This document shows positions 31,628 through 43,690 of a stretch of DNA of 64,000 nt, in pieces. Positions within the stretch are counted from its first letter, which is position 1, and each line of letters starts with the position of its first letter. The translations under genes were made by a program, and so were the position numbers. The DNA is from Sinonovacula constricta (Eukaryota; Mollusca; Bivalvia; Cardiida; Solecurtidae). The DNA is taken from contig CM017571.1 in NCBI GenBank assembly GCA_007844125.1, positions 440,077 to 504,076 on the forward strand, read 5' to 3'. The notes under the pieces were generated by a model. The model searched no databases and was not told where the DNA came from. It saw only the letters and a program-made list of their open reading frames with translations.

Positions 31628-31718
31628 CAATTGGAACACCTCGGATATATGTAGGTAGTTGGATCACCTCGGCCATTTATCTAAATGGGACTTCTTTTGT
31701 GACTATCATTTTTACGAC
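31628..31718 (-). mobile_element. MULE-MITE end fragment
   Basis: CAATTGGAACACCTCGGATA, GTAGGTAGTTGGATCACCTC and CATTTATCTAAATGGGACTT match the right-hand end of the family in reverse. The remaining body is missing. Confidence 0.7.
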
Positions 31719-33996
31719 TTAGGTATTGTCGTTACCCGGCATGAATCAGAGGCCTATTGAAACTTAGCTTGGGTACGAGGCTTTACTCATGCGCTATCAG
31801 GTCTGTTATTTACAAATCCTTTCGGCATATAGTCAAAAACATGTTCATCGAAAAATAGTCCTAAATGCGGTTCTGTTAGACGACTTTGGTCAAGCTTGCG
31901 GATTTTGTATTCTTATAAATATCGTATGTCACCGTTTTATAAAATCTGCGAATTATTATTTGCTGAATAAATTTTAACCAACAATCAATTCTTTTTTAAG
32001 ACATGTGTCAGGATAAAGACATGTATAATGCACTAATTGGTCCAATTAAGCCACTAAGTGTATTAAGGAACAAACTTCATAGGAACATGCAAGTATATAA
32101 ACAAAAAACATGAACAAAAACATAAGAAAACCATAAGAATTAAGAATAAAAATAGAATTTCCATTAACAATGTATTTTTCACCGTTTCACGAATCTAGCC
32201 AAGCATTATTTTTACATTCTAAAAGTTTCAGACAGTGACCATTATCGCACAGATGTACCATAATAAAAAGTAGTCCCAATTCCTCCGCGAGGTCCCCAGC
32301 TGGCGCTGTCTTGTTGGAGCCAATTAGTCTGTAAGACTGCCCCTCACTAAATCAATCAAGCGACATGAGTAGTACATGTATAATTGTATCAATGGCGGCG
32401 AAAGCGGGCGTCAGATTTCCCGCGCAAATAAACTCCATTCGTACAGACTCAAAATTGTGAAGAATTTCTAACTCGTAATTTTACGATGAAAAAAAAACAA
32501 CAAAACACTATTGTCAACAAGCATTGTGTACTACCGTACAGCCTATTATTTGGTTAAACGGATAACCGTAAATTGTGGTTATCGTTTTTTCCGTGCACAA
32601 TCAACAACAACAACAACAAAATGTTGTTGATATACCTTTCAACAAGTATGTTAGTATTTCCTTACAAATAATAGTGTCTATAGGTCATGGGCAATAGCGA
32701 TGTGTGCTAACATGGACGGATATATAGCGGTTGTATCTAAATCTTATGTTGACTTGATTGTTGGGTCAGATTTCCTATTTTTTTGAGGAATTAATAAAAT
32801 AACAATTCTAATAATGCATAACAATATTCTTTTCCGAAAGATGAAAATAGTTTGGCATCAATGTTAAACTAAGCACATGTTCTAGAAGAAACACAACGAA
32901 AGAACTATTTTAATACAGACTGCAAAGGATTTGTGTGTGGAATTTCCAGTGATTCTGCTGTTCTCGTTGACGTAACGATCCATGGTTACCTTCTTTAGCA
33001 ACAATCTGATCGCCATTTCGAACAGTGGCATCTGCTTCGAATTGCTATACCGAATCTAGCAGCATTGTGAAATCTTCCATGGAAAACTAAAGGAGGGTCA
33101 GTTGTTAAATTACTTTACAATTTAATGAAACGTGTGGACGGATTCCATTGTTTTAGGTAATTGCGGGCGTTGTCGATTCTAGACCTTGTCTGCGGTTGTC
33201 AATTTATATTAACCCAGCCCTTGATTAAACTAATAAATCAAATGACAATATAATGGCCGGGATATCGGGACCATGAAGGGTTGTGTACATACAGCAGTTC
33301 GACGAAAGGGCTGGGTAGATAGCCTCAACAGATGGTGTTGTTTGGTTCCCCACCCTCGATAACGCAAATTAGTCGAATTAATTGAAAGTAAGAGGAAATT
33401 GAGCGACGAGCGATTACATAAATAGAGATTTCCGAGAAAAGCAATAAATAGGAACGTTCGTAAAGTGATCAAGTTTAGGCAATACAAATGTTATAATGAA
33501 TAAATATTTCCCCGCTCGGCGGTGATATAATATTTACTGCGTGGTTAACACGATGCGGTAAGACGTCGCGAAAGAATTTTATCAGAAGGGGCATTGTGTG
33601 GTGACAGTGAAAATCAAATACAAATTAACAAAAATAGCACTGCTATTTGGAGTGAATTTCTCGTATGGGAAGTGTTAAAATCAAGGCATTTAAAAAAACA
33701 TTTATACAGAAACAGTGATCAACTTAAGAAATATATTGAGCCTATTGCTTATTTATAATATATATATATATCAAATCTGAAAATTACTCCGCGAATAATA
33801 CCTCTTTCAGACAATATTTCACAAGGTGTTTATAAACAAAATAGCTTAAACCTGGTTTTTGCCATTTGGAACCCCTCGAATATTTTACTTTCAGAATTAG
33901 ACCTCGAAGGTAAAATGGGGGAAAAGTGGCCCCGGGAGAGAGAGAAAGCGACATATTAATATTGAGCTATTTCATTTCTTCACCTAGTTCTACATG
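31719..33996. other. Apparently single-copy DNA
   Basis: No gene recognised. A short TA run lies at about 33757-33771, and a CAACAA stretch near 32600. Open frames at 31789-31977 and 33230-33487 have no motif. Confidence 0.4.
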
Positions 33997-34271
33997 TATG
34001 TAGAGGTGGTACAGAGTCGGCTTGCGGATCGGGAGGTCGTGGGTTTAAACTCCGGCCGGGGCAAACCAAAGACTTTAAAGTTGGTAGTAGTGGCTTCCCA
34101 CCTAACGCTCGGGGCTAAAGTGGTCAGCATTACGCCTGACTCGTCGGTGTCAGTTTTATGGACCGGCCGTGTTCAGTCCCTGGGCACCTCATAAGTGCCC
34201 TTGTGCTCTAATGATAGAAATGTCGCTGCACAGTATCGGCAAAAATGTCGGCTTATCGTAATCCCACTTCC
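33997..34271 (+). repeat. SINE-B copy
   Basis: It begins in the head at GAGGTGGTACAGAGTCGGC, has a diverged B box (GGGTTTAAACTCC), the linker ACCAAAGACTTTAAAG, CTAACGCTCGGGGCTAAAG, TGGGCACCTCATAAGTGCC and ends with CGGCTTATCGTAATCCC. The tail is a single ATCCC unit. Confidence 0.85.
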
Positions 34272-35061
34272 ATAAATCATATACAATACTGCTTCTGTTA
34301 CTTAGTCCAGCTTGTTTGCTTCTTGCAAAAGATTAGTATTCTTAATAATTTACAATTGTTACCTGTGCTTAACTGTTTTCAATAATATTTCACATTACTT
34401 TAACCTCAGAGATTTATATATTTCTACTCACGTATGCTAATTTTAACCTGATTATACTCAATTAGGCGCAGTAGGTCCTGTCAAGTATCACTGTGCCGTT
34501 TATACCCAAAATACAAAATACAAAAAAAAATATGAATAAAAAAGCTGGACGTTGCTATTATGATCTAAAATGGTCGCTGCAATCAATGTCAAAAACAAAA
34601 ACAAACGTACTCAAATTCAATACTAGGCTTTTAAAATGTACCTCTGCGTTTTGTTAGATAAGGTAAAAACTGATATTATAAACGCAGTATGCACAGACGG
34701 GGGGAGACATAATGCGAAACTCTTCTTGAAATTTAATTTTAGTGCGCTCTTATGCAATTTATAATAAATAAAAACTTACATTTCTAACAAATATAAAATG
34801 TTTATCTAGTAACAAGATCTTTAATCAAAAGAGTTTTAAATAATAGAGATGGTCATGAGCGATGGTCTGCTTCTGCGTTTTAATATTTGCTCCTGAAGAT
34901 TTGCATTGCACTGATCTATGTACTGATGCGCATGAAAAAGTGACAGCATTTCGAACTTTGCTGTGTTACAGCTAAATAACAAAAGAGATTGAGAATAAAT
35001 CCATTGAACATACAATCCTATCTCAAGGAAAACGATATTAACCCTTCCAGTGTCCATTTAA
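34272..35061. other. Spacer with a SINE-C 3' remnant
   Basis: At 34540-34587 the phrase AAAAAGCTGGACGTTGCTAT followed by GGTCGCTGCAATC and a CAAA-rich tail is the 3' end of a SINE-C in plus orientation. Nothing else is recognised. Confidence 0.5.
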
Positions 35062-35546
35062 GACGGAGTCCGACAGTTCGCCTATATCAAATCCATCCAA
35101 TATTTTCCCACTGTTTTGGGGAATTTATGCATTATTTTATCATAAACTTATACTGTAATTTAAGTAAAGACTATTTTGAACACTACCTATATTGTTAGCC
35201 ACTACATATCCGACCAAAACACTATATATGGTCATTATTTCCAAATTTATAAATAAAAAACGACAATGAACTTTTTTGATATCGAGGTATAAGCGGACTA
35301 CACATATGACGATAAATCGTGATCTTAAATGTAAGTTGTCACGAGGGTTTCTAGGTTCTAAAAATAGTTATCTCTGCAGCATGGCTCAGATAGAAAATAC
35401 CAGTTTGCATTGACGAGTGGGGAGTTATGCTTAGCTGTTCCAACAGATCCTATGCACCAATAAACAGCATTTTGCATGACTTTTAAGGGAATAATAACTT
35501 ATTTGCTTTTTGAGAAAATCTTTGGTCCAAACTGTCGGAACCACCT
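35062..35546 (-). mobile_element. TTAA-MITE copy
   Basis: Left end GACGGAGTCCGACAGTTCGC is preceded by TTAA at 35058-35061. Right end is GGTCCAAACTGTCGGAACCA with CCT, then TATA. In reverse sense it has TTTATAAATAAAAAACGACA and CTCTGCAGCATGGCTCAGAT. Confidence 0.85.
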
Positions 35547-35862
35547 TATACATAATATGCAAATACGAGAGTATTATTCAAGCATATACAACGTTCACCA
35601 CGAACAAACACGAAACCACTTGAGATCATACCTATATTTGTAGAATTTCAAATGAACGATTAGTACCCAAATCTACTAGCGTGGGCGATTAGACCACCGA
35701 CGAGGTCAAGTCTGGATAACGCTCGACCAGATTGATCAGGATAAAAAAAGACCCTCACACAATGGCCTACATATCATTCTAGCGACGACCCTTAACACCT
35801 GGGACAGGTAGAGATGTCATGACATCACCTAACGGTGCCATCCGACAGTTTTCCTATATTAA

Positions 35863-36330
35863 AGGTGGTATCCGACATGTTGTACTTTTGTAATTTTTGT
35901 AATTTTACTAAGTATTATTATTAATTGTGCAATTATACAGTTGTATAAGATTACATCTACTTAAATAGTTAGATAAAATTTCTGTTCTGTTCTGTACCCA
36001 AAACTATTTTCATCAAACATCTTAGTTAACCATAGTTATCTGAACAGATACTATTTATTGATGTCCTACACCTGTCTGAAAATTGAACCAAAACGCTACA
36101 ATCGTCATTAAAATCATGTTATTCCTATTTGAACCACGCTGCACAGTGAGCTATTTTTAAACCAAAAACAACAACAACAACATATGACCACCTATATTTT
36201 ATCTCTTCACGTCATCCGCTGTGACGTCGATGTCTTTTTCTTGACCAGGAATCCCAATTGTTCTTACATGTACTTAAAGATCTTGTTACATACAAAAGAT
36301 GCAGGCAAACTGCCCGTCACCACATAGAAA
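35863..36330 (+). mobile_element. TTAA-MITE copy, right end diverged
   Basis: TTAA at 35859-35862 precedes AGGTGGTATCCGACATGTTG. The body has TTGATGTCCTACACCTGTCT, GAACCACGCTGCACAGTGAG and a GTGACGTCGATGTCT block. The right end is only AGGCAAACTGCCCGTCACC. A short remnant of another copy end (GGTGCCATCCGACAGTTTTC) sits just to the left at 35834-35857. Confidence 0.8.
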
Positions 36331-36342
36331 TACACGTACCAA

Positions 36343-36854
36343 TATATGACCACTGTTTGGGGTGTTTGTGCATTATAACTGCAGAAACTCATACTTAAGT
36401 AATAGCTAAGACCAGTTACCAGAACGCTACCACAATCTTACGACAGCACAGCTCGTTTAAACGTTCAAAAATTCTGCACAAAACCCCCAAACAGTGGTCA
36501 TGTATTGGTACATGGAATATATATACATACATAAATGAAAATAAAAAATAGGATTTCTGTTAAAAACAGACAACGACGTCAGAGCGAATTACCCTGCTGA
36601 TGACATAACGTGATCTTAAAAGTAAATGGTCATGAAGTTTGTCGTGGTTTAGAAAAAGACTATTTTAATATACTTTTTTTCAAAATAGCTAACTCTGCAC
36701 CTTGGTTTGGAAAGGAAAGACATGATTGCAATGGCAACTGAAGTGATATGTACATGGAGGAAGGGGGCGGGGAGGGGGGGGGGGGGTGCGAGTCGGAGAA
36801 GGAGACGGTGGAAGGGGGGGGGGGGGGGGCGGGGTATCTTGATCCAAACTGTTC
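36343..36854 (-). mobile_element. TTAA-MITE copy with G-rich expansion
   Basis: Reverse-sense landmarks are AACTCATACTTAAGTAATAG, ACAGACAACGACGTCAGAGC, GCTAACTCTGCACCTTGG and GATCCAAACTGTTC at the right. Between 36765 and 36835 there are two long G tracts that are not in sibling copies. A MULE-MITE is inserted at its right terminus. Confidence 0.65.
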
Positions 36855-36863
36855 TTCGACATG

Positions 36864-37230
36864 CAATCGGAACTCCTCGGGTAATTCCGACCTCGGGACA
36901 ATCATCCCTATGGTGCAATAATACATACTGAAATCACGATCGTTTTGTTGGCCGGAAGTCGGAAGAAGAATATGCCTATGTAGTTCGCAAAAAACATAAA
37001 CACTGCGTGTCTCCTGCGCTGGGTAAATTTAAATCGGATGAATTAAATTTGAAGCCGCCACAAATTGAAGTTTTACTGTCATCGTACTGTAGTGAGCTGT
37101 CACCCGAGCTGCCATCTTTGTTTTGACGTCTGTCTCAAAAGAAGTACCATTTAGGGAAATGGCCAAGGTGATCCAACTACCTACGTACATCCGAGAGATG
37201 ATTCGTGAATTATCCGAGGTGTTCCGATTG
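36864..37230 (+). mobile_element. MULE-MITE, best complete copy
   Basis: It is 367 bp long with exact 9-bp duplication TTCGACATG at 36855-36863 and 37231-37239. The ends are CAATCGGAACTCCTCGG and CCGAGGTGTTCCGATTG, and they are imperfect inverted repeats that continue inward. It can be taken as the family reference. Confidence 0.93.
37004..37126 (+). pseudogene. Captured RecQ-like helicase N-terminal fragment
   Basis: The start region is deleted. The frame reads CVSPALGKFKSDELNLKPPQ, then IEVLLSSYCSELSPELPSLF and stops. It is the longest uninterrupted version (40 codons) and shows that the family frame extends past LKPPQ to SYCSEL before the similarity to helicases ends. Confidence 0.5.
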
Positions 37231-37329
37231 TTCGACATGCCCAGAGCCGTTCGAAACACCTCTGATTTTTTTAGAAATCTCCGAACAAGGCCGAAGAAGA
37301 TGAGAACGACCCAAAGCGTTCGTTCATCT

Positions 37330-37575
37330 GATCGTCAGAACATCGGCTCAAAGAACCGGAGCGCCTGGATTCAAACCCAGTGCGAAAGTTCAAGGTTTTA
37401 AACCAAATGTATAGTTCCACAACTAGTCGGTCCGGTCTCAGAATAATGTGACTGGGTGTGGTAGCATGCCAGGTATTTACGGCATGATATACACAGTGAA
37501 GATGGCACGTTATCTTCATTTAGCTATCACCGTATCCGGCTACTGAAAGGGCGTTGGTGAGACGATAAACGAAAT
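37330..37575 (+). repeat. SINE-A copy, diverged and internally deleted
   Basis: A B-box-like GGATTCAAACCC is followed, after a deletion of the CTAACGCTC block, by GTTCCACAACTAGTCGGTCC, GAATAATGTGACTGGG and ACGATAAACGAAAT. It is old. Confidence 0.65.
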
Positions 37576-38155
37576 CGTATGCTAATTGTTTTTTTTCAAA
37601 CCTTTTGCAACAAAATCAATCGAAATGTATCGTTTTTATTTTACAAAATGTTCCTTTTTATACAACATGAACTAACGACACTAAAGCGGTGTTAATTCAA
37701 ATCACAAGCGCTGGTACGTGCATGTAGACTACACTCCGTGAATTTAATTGCACATATTAAAAACACAATGGTCTGCATGCACTAAAACCGAAAGCAACTG
37801 TGTAGATTCGTAATCAACAAAGATTATTTTATGATGACCACTATAAACTAGATTTTAGAAAAAAAAGCCTTTTAATTCCCAAATGAGTGTATTTCCGAAG
37901 CTTGTTTACGACCGTAATGGTGTTATTTATTGCTTTTGAACAGCTAATTAATTCCGAGAAAAGAACAGTTAATGTATCATTTCTGGGTCTTATGCTGTTT
38001 TGGGCGAGTCTTCGATTAGTTATGTAATAAGTTTCGCCTCGTGGTTCTCCTGTGCGGGAGGCTGGTAATAAACAGACAAATACGATCGTGCAGTTATTAC
38101 GGACCTTTTACTTGTATGTGTTTTATTATCAAGATGGTTTAAACATTGTATCGAA
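37576..38155. other. No recognised feature
   Basis: AT-rich spacer before a cluster of TTAA-MITE pieces. Confidence 0.35.
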
Positions 38156-39083
38156 CAGTTTGTCTTCTTCAAATACATGTAAACCTGGACTAAGGGAATT
38201 GGGTCATCATTTCTGCTAAAAATAGACATCGACGTCAGAGCGGATTACCCGAATGATTATATAAAATGACAGGCCACGTGGTTTTCTTAGTTTAAAAATA
38301 GCTAACTGTGCTGCTTGGTTAAGATAGGAAATACCTATTTGTTGTGACGAGTCATATGGTTTCAGACTGTTTGTCTATATCAAATGCATGTAACAACATA
38401 GTAGCCCTCTCTTGAGAAAGTTGGGCATATCTTCTGCATTAACTCATACATTGTTCTTAGTACCGACGATTTTTAACATTATCTTTATTTTAAGACAGTA
38501 CAGTTAAACAATCACTCTAAATGTTAGTTCGTCCGAAAATTACAAATAAGCATGATTGCATTTTCTGATAAAAAAAGTCATCGACGTCAGAACAAACATG
38601 ATGAATTGAACCAAGATCATGTGACGCTTAGTTTACACGTTACGTCATAGATGTTAACATATTTAAGAATTTTTCGTTGAATTCCCGTGTCTTTTGTAGA
38701 TGATAGATTTTTGTAGATTATTTGCACTGAAATTTGTTATTGTCTGTTATTTGTATTGTATGCTAAATTGCCCATTAACCGCTTTGAGCGGTAATGACTT
38801 TAATAAAGCTGAGTGAAGTTGAGTTGAGTTAAACAGATTACTCGAAAAATGATTTAAACCGAACTTCAAAGTAAGTATTTGTTTAATTAATTCTCGCTAT
38901 GCAGCGTGGCTTCGGTAGGTAAAACCTGCTTGTAATAACGATAAGGGTATTTTGCTTCACTTTCCCATAAATGCAGGACTTCAATGATCAACATTTCATA
39001 GGTTCTTTTCAGGTAACAACAATTTATTTGTTTTTAAGAGAAAAAAGATTTTGGTACAAACCTCGAATATGACATTTAAAGTG
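38156..39083 (-). mobile_element. Cluster of TTAA-MITE pieces with a LINE-tail insertion
   Basis: Several reverse-sense stretches follow each other: AATAGACATCGACGTCAGAG at 38221, AAATAGCTAACTGTGCTGCT at 38306, a new left end near 38358 (CAGACTGTTTGTCTATATC), CATCGACGTCAGAACAAACA at 38579, GCAGCGTGGCTTCGGTAGG at 38900 and a right end at 39056-39083. At least two overlapping copies are involved. The sequence 38643-38829 interrupts one of them. Confidence 0.65.
38643..38829 (+). mobile_element. Probable LINE 3' end with (GTTGA)n tail
   Basis: The insert ends with CTTTAATAAAGCTGAGTGAA then GTTGAGTTGAGTT. An AATAAA signal followed by a short pentameric tail is typical of a truncated non-LTR retrotransposon. 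No coding part is present. Confidence 0.55.
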
Positions 39084-39164
39084 AGTTTTATTAATTTCAA
39101 TTGTAAGATCAAGCATACGTATGGAATAATCAATCTTACTGTTTTATCATCTCCTAAACTTTTT

Positions 39165-39390
39165 GACGCAAATGTGATTTCCGCTAAAAATAGCTTTCGA
39201 ACCTGATGAGAAACTCACTTTTCAACGATAGAATTTTACAACGATCAATATCTTGTTTTACACTACTAATAAAAATACAAGGTTGCAATGCCCATGTTAC
39301 AGTGTGTCCCAGATATTTCAAAACATCTACTCGCTGATTCTAAAAATAGCCAACTACGCAGCGTAGACAGAGATTGAATCAACCCATGAA
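39165..39390 (-). mobile_element. Highly decayed TTAA-MITE remnant
   Basis: Only TTTCCGCTAAAAATAGCTTT and CTAAAAATAGCCAACTACGC with GCAGCGTAGAC are recognisable. Confidence 0.4.
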
Positions 39391-39640
39391 GTTCTTTACA
39401 AATCAAGGACACTAATAAGTACCTGCCAAACAAACAACACTATTATTCGATGTTATTTCTGTCTTTTGTGTAGGATTCCATGTTTAAAGGGTTACTGAAT
39501 ATTAACATCAAATGAAACGTTGCCACAGTCTTGCCCCCTTTAAACTTACACAACATCATCGCAAAATAAAGTATTGGATCACAAAAAACTGTTGATTATG
39601 ACTTTGAAACGCATATGTTAGATATAAGTAGAGTTTGTAG

Positions 39641-39836
39641 AAATAATCATTACATAAGATAGAGTTAATTAAAACAATCATAATATAGGAAAGATTTCAT
39701 TTAAATAATCATTATATAAAAAGAGTTCATCAAAACAATCATTATATAGGAACGAGTTCATTTAAACAATCAATATATATGAAAGATTTCATTAAAATAA
39801 TCATTATATAAAAAGAGTTCATTAAAACAATCATTG
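39641..39836 (+). repeat. Tandem repeat, about 6.5 units of 30-33 bp
   Basis: Units alternate between TAATCATTATATAAAAAGAG and CAATCATTATATAGGAA types, each followed by TTCATTAAAA-like sequence. It ends 84 bp before the 183-bp palindrome. Confidence 0.85.
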
Positions 39837-39920
39837 GTCACAGTTAGTCATATTTTCATTTCTAAGTAATAATGTTTCGGAATAAATAATAAATGAAAAA
39901 AATATCCTCTGAGCACTATA

Positions 39921-40103
39921 TTATATTTAACAAATAATACATGGCCTTGAGGGCAATATGCAAGTTTACGGACTGGTTGGTCAGACCGAGGAAGGAATAT
40001 GGCCCGAAGCGCAGCTGAGGGCCATATACCCTCCGAGGTCTGACCAACCAGTCCGTAAACTTGCATATTGCCCGCAAGGCCATGTTTTATTTGTTATATT
40101 ATA
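39921..40103. repeat. Near-perfect 183-bp palindrome with symmetric open frames
   Basis: Arms of about 85 bp (ATGGCCTTGAGGGCAATATG, CAAGTTTACGGACTGG, TTGGTCAGACC...) are repeated in reverse complement with few mismatches around the 13-base centre GAAGCGCAGCTGA. Because of the symmetry both strands encode nearly the same peptide, starting MQVYGLVGQT and containing PRSDQPVRKLAYCPQGHVLF. Open frames run out of the palindrome to 40209 on plus and 39848 on minus. I do not know this peptide. The structure fits a foldback or palindromic MITE. Confidence 0.85.
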
Positions 40104-42060
40104 CCGAATCTTAATCCTTTTATCCTTTTTGTTTGCTTTTATTTTTAGCATAATTTGCTTTCAAATAATAATTGTAATTGTTCAGTGTGTGAAATATCTC
40201 AAACCCTAGTCGTTTTTTCATTATTTTCAAGCGATGCAGCAAAAAATCATTCTTGTCTTTTAATATTCCATTTTTTGTTGATCAAATTAAAAAGTAAATA
40301 TTACTAGACAAAAGACCCGGACTTTAAGAATTTCGTTCGTGTAGGTTTCAAAGGAAGAATCGTGGCCTTTTTCTGCTAGATATGTTCGAAAAAGCTTCAG
40401 TTTTGTCGCGGTTTTGGTGCTTTTTTAATCCTTAGATTCGCTGAGTTTAACTTAATCTGTCTCCGATAAAGAGGCGAATCACTAAGCCATTTTGACAATA
40501 TCGTCTGTTTGTGTTGTCGTAAAATTCGCACGTCGTGAAAGTCGCGTTTAAACAGTCAAATAAACTGGATGACGTCATAAACAGTCTGTATAAGAATTAT
40601 GGACCGGGTAGCCGGTCAATATGCGATTTATGGACTGAATGACGTCATATTAAATATAGAAGGGCGTATGCAAATGAGGTATAATATTTGAATATATTGT
40701 CAATCAAAAGATTGTGTTAACGCATCAAAAGCGTCACGACGCTTTTCAATAATGTCAACCATGACAGCAACCTAGCATTTCACCTTAATGCTCATGCAGA
40801 AAAAATTCCCCTTTATTTCTTGTTTATTGCCAGCCCTGAACTGGTCGACTGATTGACTCGAAAGTGAAGCAATGATTTAACTAAAATAAAAAAAAACAAC
40901 AAATCGCGTTCTATGCGTCATGTATTTGTTCTTCCACTTAACGGTGACCAGGTCGCTTTAACATCTTTGTTTTCAACACTTGACCCATTTTAAAAAAGTA
41001 AATCCTCCGCGCGCAAGATGCCGCTTTTACAGACGTTGATAACGAGCACATTGTGACGAGGGTTGAACCTGGATTAGCATCTGTATTTGCCACAGATTTC
41101 AAAACTAAGACAGACAGACACGTGAAGTCAGCGACTTTTAGTCTAAAATAAACAAACGCCGTGTTAAGGTGTATACTTAAAGATACCCGTAACTAGATAC
41201 CTTGGCGACAATCACGGCGTTTGTAAATTATGCACACCGGGTACTCAAAGATTTAAAAGTTTGTATACAAATGTGAAGTGGCGGTCATTTAAGTGGACAA
41301 GTGTATTCGCAAGACATATCTCTCTTGAAAGTAGTCCCTTTCTTGTGTTATGATAGCGTATGGAACACACTTACTGACAACTCAATCGGAATTCCTCAGG
41401 TTTTACACGAACAAAACAACTAATACACTTTTTCTGCAAATCATTTAGTGCAGTACAAATGCAAGAAAAGATATCAACGGTAAATATTGACACTTAAGCA
41501 CATTTTATATCATTCTTATAATTCTTATCATTTTTTTTTTCACTCTAAACTTGAAAATGCATAATTAAATAAGGTCTTTCCGGGTTATTAAATTGTAGAT
41601 GTTTTAGAAACATGACACTAGCAATATTTATATGGCTACAATAATACTGATGTTGTAAACTATGTTTACTATACATGGCGATACCCGCACCTATAGACCA
41701 CTGAAGTATAAATCAGTAGCATAAAGTCAGCAATATATTGTTGTTATTTTTCTTTTCTTTAAATGCAACTTGATACTGGTTTCTGTCAAGACAGGACTGT
41801 TGCTAACAACTTTTGTCCTTTTTTTACTTTTCTTCGCTTGAATAATATTACATATTTATTTTTGTATGTTTCTTGTCAGAATCATTCTTGTTTCACGTTG
41901 TGACCTCGACCATTAATATACTTTAGTTATTCAGTCATGCACAAATCTCACGTCTTTAAACAAATCTTATTCAGTCGCAACTGCGTGCTTGATTTGGATG
42001 AAGGGTGACAAACATTCCGAACACTTTGGCCAATCAGGCATTTTCCATCACCATCGAGGA
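40104..42060. other. Apparently single-copy DNA with a short MULE-MITE terminus
   Basis: CTCAATCGGAATTCCTCAGG near 41381-41400 is a single MULE-MITE end without the rest. No gene recognised. Confidence 0.4.
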
Positions 42061-42452
42061 CAATCGGAACTCCTCAGGTAATTCCGTTCTCGGGACAATC
42101 ATCCCTCGGATGTATCTGGTGCAATGATACTTATTGAAATCACGATTGTTTTGTTTGCCGGAAGTCGGAAGAAGAATGTGCCTAAATGTAGTTCGCACAA
42201 AACATAAACAAAGGCATCGTTTGAAAGCTGTGTTTCTGCTGCGCTGTGTAAACTAAATATAATTATTTAAATTTGATGCCGCCACAAATTAAAGTTTTAC
42301 AGGCATTGTACTGTATTGATCTGTCATCCGAGCTGCCATCTTTGTTTTGACGTCTGTCACTAAAATAGTCTAATTTAGGGAATGGTCGAGGTGATTGAAC
42401 TACCTACATACATCCGAGAGATGATTCGTGAATTATCCGAGGTGTTTCGTTT
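42061..42452 (+). mobile_element. MULE-MITE copy
   Basis: The left end is CAATCGGAACTCCTCAGG and the right end TTATCCGAGGTGTTTCGTTTG. The body is collinear with the 36.9-kb copy. I found no matching flanks, so the target duplication is lost or one end has been replaced. A right half of a TTAA-MITE follows directly. Confidence 0.85.
42211..42270 (+). pseudogene. Captured helicase-like fragment, decayed
   Basis: ATG is changed to AAG. The frame reads ASFESCVSAALCKLNIII and stops early. LKPPQ is destroyed by substitution (TTGATGCCGCCACAA). Confidence 0.4.
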
Positions 42453-42469
42453 GCGTTTCCACGGGGTTT

Positions 42470-42676
42470 TCAGTGTTGAAAAATCGCTATCTCTGCAGCG
42501 TGGCTCAGAAAGGAAAACCCCGTTTGCAATGACTAGGTAGTAATTTATGCTTCAATGTGCACATAGATCTGGGGCTTCACTGAACATAATTTTGCAGACC
42601 TTTTTCAGATAACAATGACCTATTTGGTTATTTGAGAAATGAAATTGCTCCGATTTGTCGTATACCACCTTTAATG
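42470..42676 (-). mobile_element. TTAA-MITE right half
   Basis: Starts at GTTGAAAAATCGCTATCTCT with GCAGCGTGGCTCAG and ends at GCTCCGATTTGTCGTATACC with ACCTTTAA. It is joined to the MULE-MITE on its left. Confidence 0.75.
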
Positions 42677-42875
42677 ATGGCATTTTCTTGTCATTACTTT
42701 ATTTTCGGTTTTAATGAAAAGCTATGTGTCATTTGATATTGTGAAAATTCATACAGTAATTATGACATCTAATCATTGCAATTTCATAAAAATTGTTATT
42801 AATTAAAGAATCATGGACGTAAAAGGCTTTGGCGATGCCACCGCTTTCAATTATATTGTTTCAGATATATTATAG

Positions 42876-43113
42876 TCCCTGACATACCAAAGTCGTTAAT
42901 ATGTTAATGGTATAGCTCCCTTGCTTACACTCCAGCAAAGGTAGTTCCACGACTGGTTGGCCAGTGTCAGGATAATGTGACTGGGTGTGGTATCATGCCA
43001 GGTGTTCACGGCATGCTATATAAAGTGAAGACAGCACTATATCTGCTTCAAGTGGACGCCGTCTCCAGATAATTGAAATACTGTTGGTGGGACGATAAAA
43101 CCAACAAACAAAC
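42876..43113 (+). repeat. SINE-A copy lacking the head
   Basis: It starts at GACATACCAAAGTCGTTAAT, right after the tRNA-like part, and runs through the GGATAATGTGACTGGG core and GGTGTTCACGGCATGC to an AAAACCAACAAACAAAC tail. Confidence 0.85.
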
Positions 43114-43539
43114 ACCACCCACAATATTATCACAGTGACGGCGGGCGGACCAGTTGGGAAGCTTCCATTATGTGCCAAACGCAAGCATTATTTCTGTCGC
43201 ACTTACAACAGCTTTGGTAAGTCGCAGCCGGTTTTCGAACCCTCGACCTTTCGCTCCGAATACTTTAAATGATGAACACATCGGCTTGCTACACAAAAAA
43301 TGGAAACGGAAATGAAGTGTATAAAAGTACTTGCTATTTTCATAGTGAAAATTTAACTAGTGAGGTGGAAACGAAGAAATGCTAGTGACTTGCAAACTTT
43401 CCTTATATGATATTTATATGGTAAACTTATATTTCCCCCTGTATTATCCCCTATATTATAAGTCTCATCGCCATTTAATAACCAGTTTTTATTTAAATCA
43501 TAAATTGCACTCACAATTGTGTGACCTATCATTTGATCT
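43114..43539. other. No recognised feature
   Basis: Spacer. A fragment TTGGTAAGTCGCAGCCGGTT then TTCGAACCCTCGACC at 43213-43250 resembles a reversed B-box region. Confidence 0.35.
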
Positions 43540-43690
43540 CCTAAGAGGGCTCTCGTGTCCGAGCAGTTACTGTCGGCCACTCGTAACTTCTCAACACCTT
43601 AGGGCATGGGTTCGATTCCCGGTCGACGCGAAAACGCCCAGCTACCCACTATGTCCATAAATGTGCCGGTGATTTGTGAAAAAAACAAAA
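43540..43690 (+). repeat. tRNA-like SINE fragment, separate family
   Basis: GAGGGCTCTCGTGTCCGAGC, then AGTTAC and, after a longer middle, GGGTTCGATTCCCGGTCGAC look like the two promoter boxes of a class II (Leu/Ser-like) tRNA. Sequence after it (ATGTGCCGGTGATTTGTGAA, then AAACAAAAAC) could be a SINE body and tail. It is unlike SINE-A, B and C. Confidence 0.45.
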
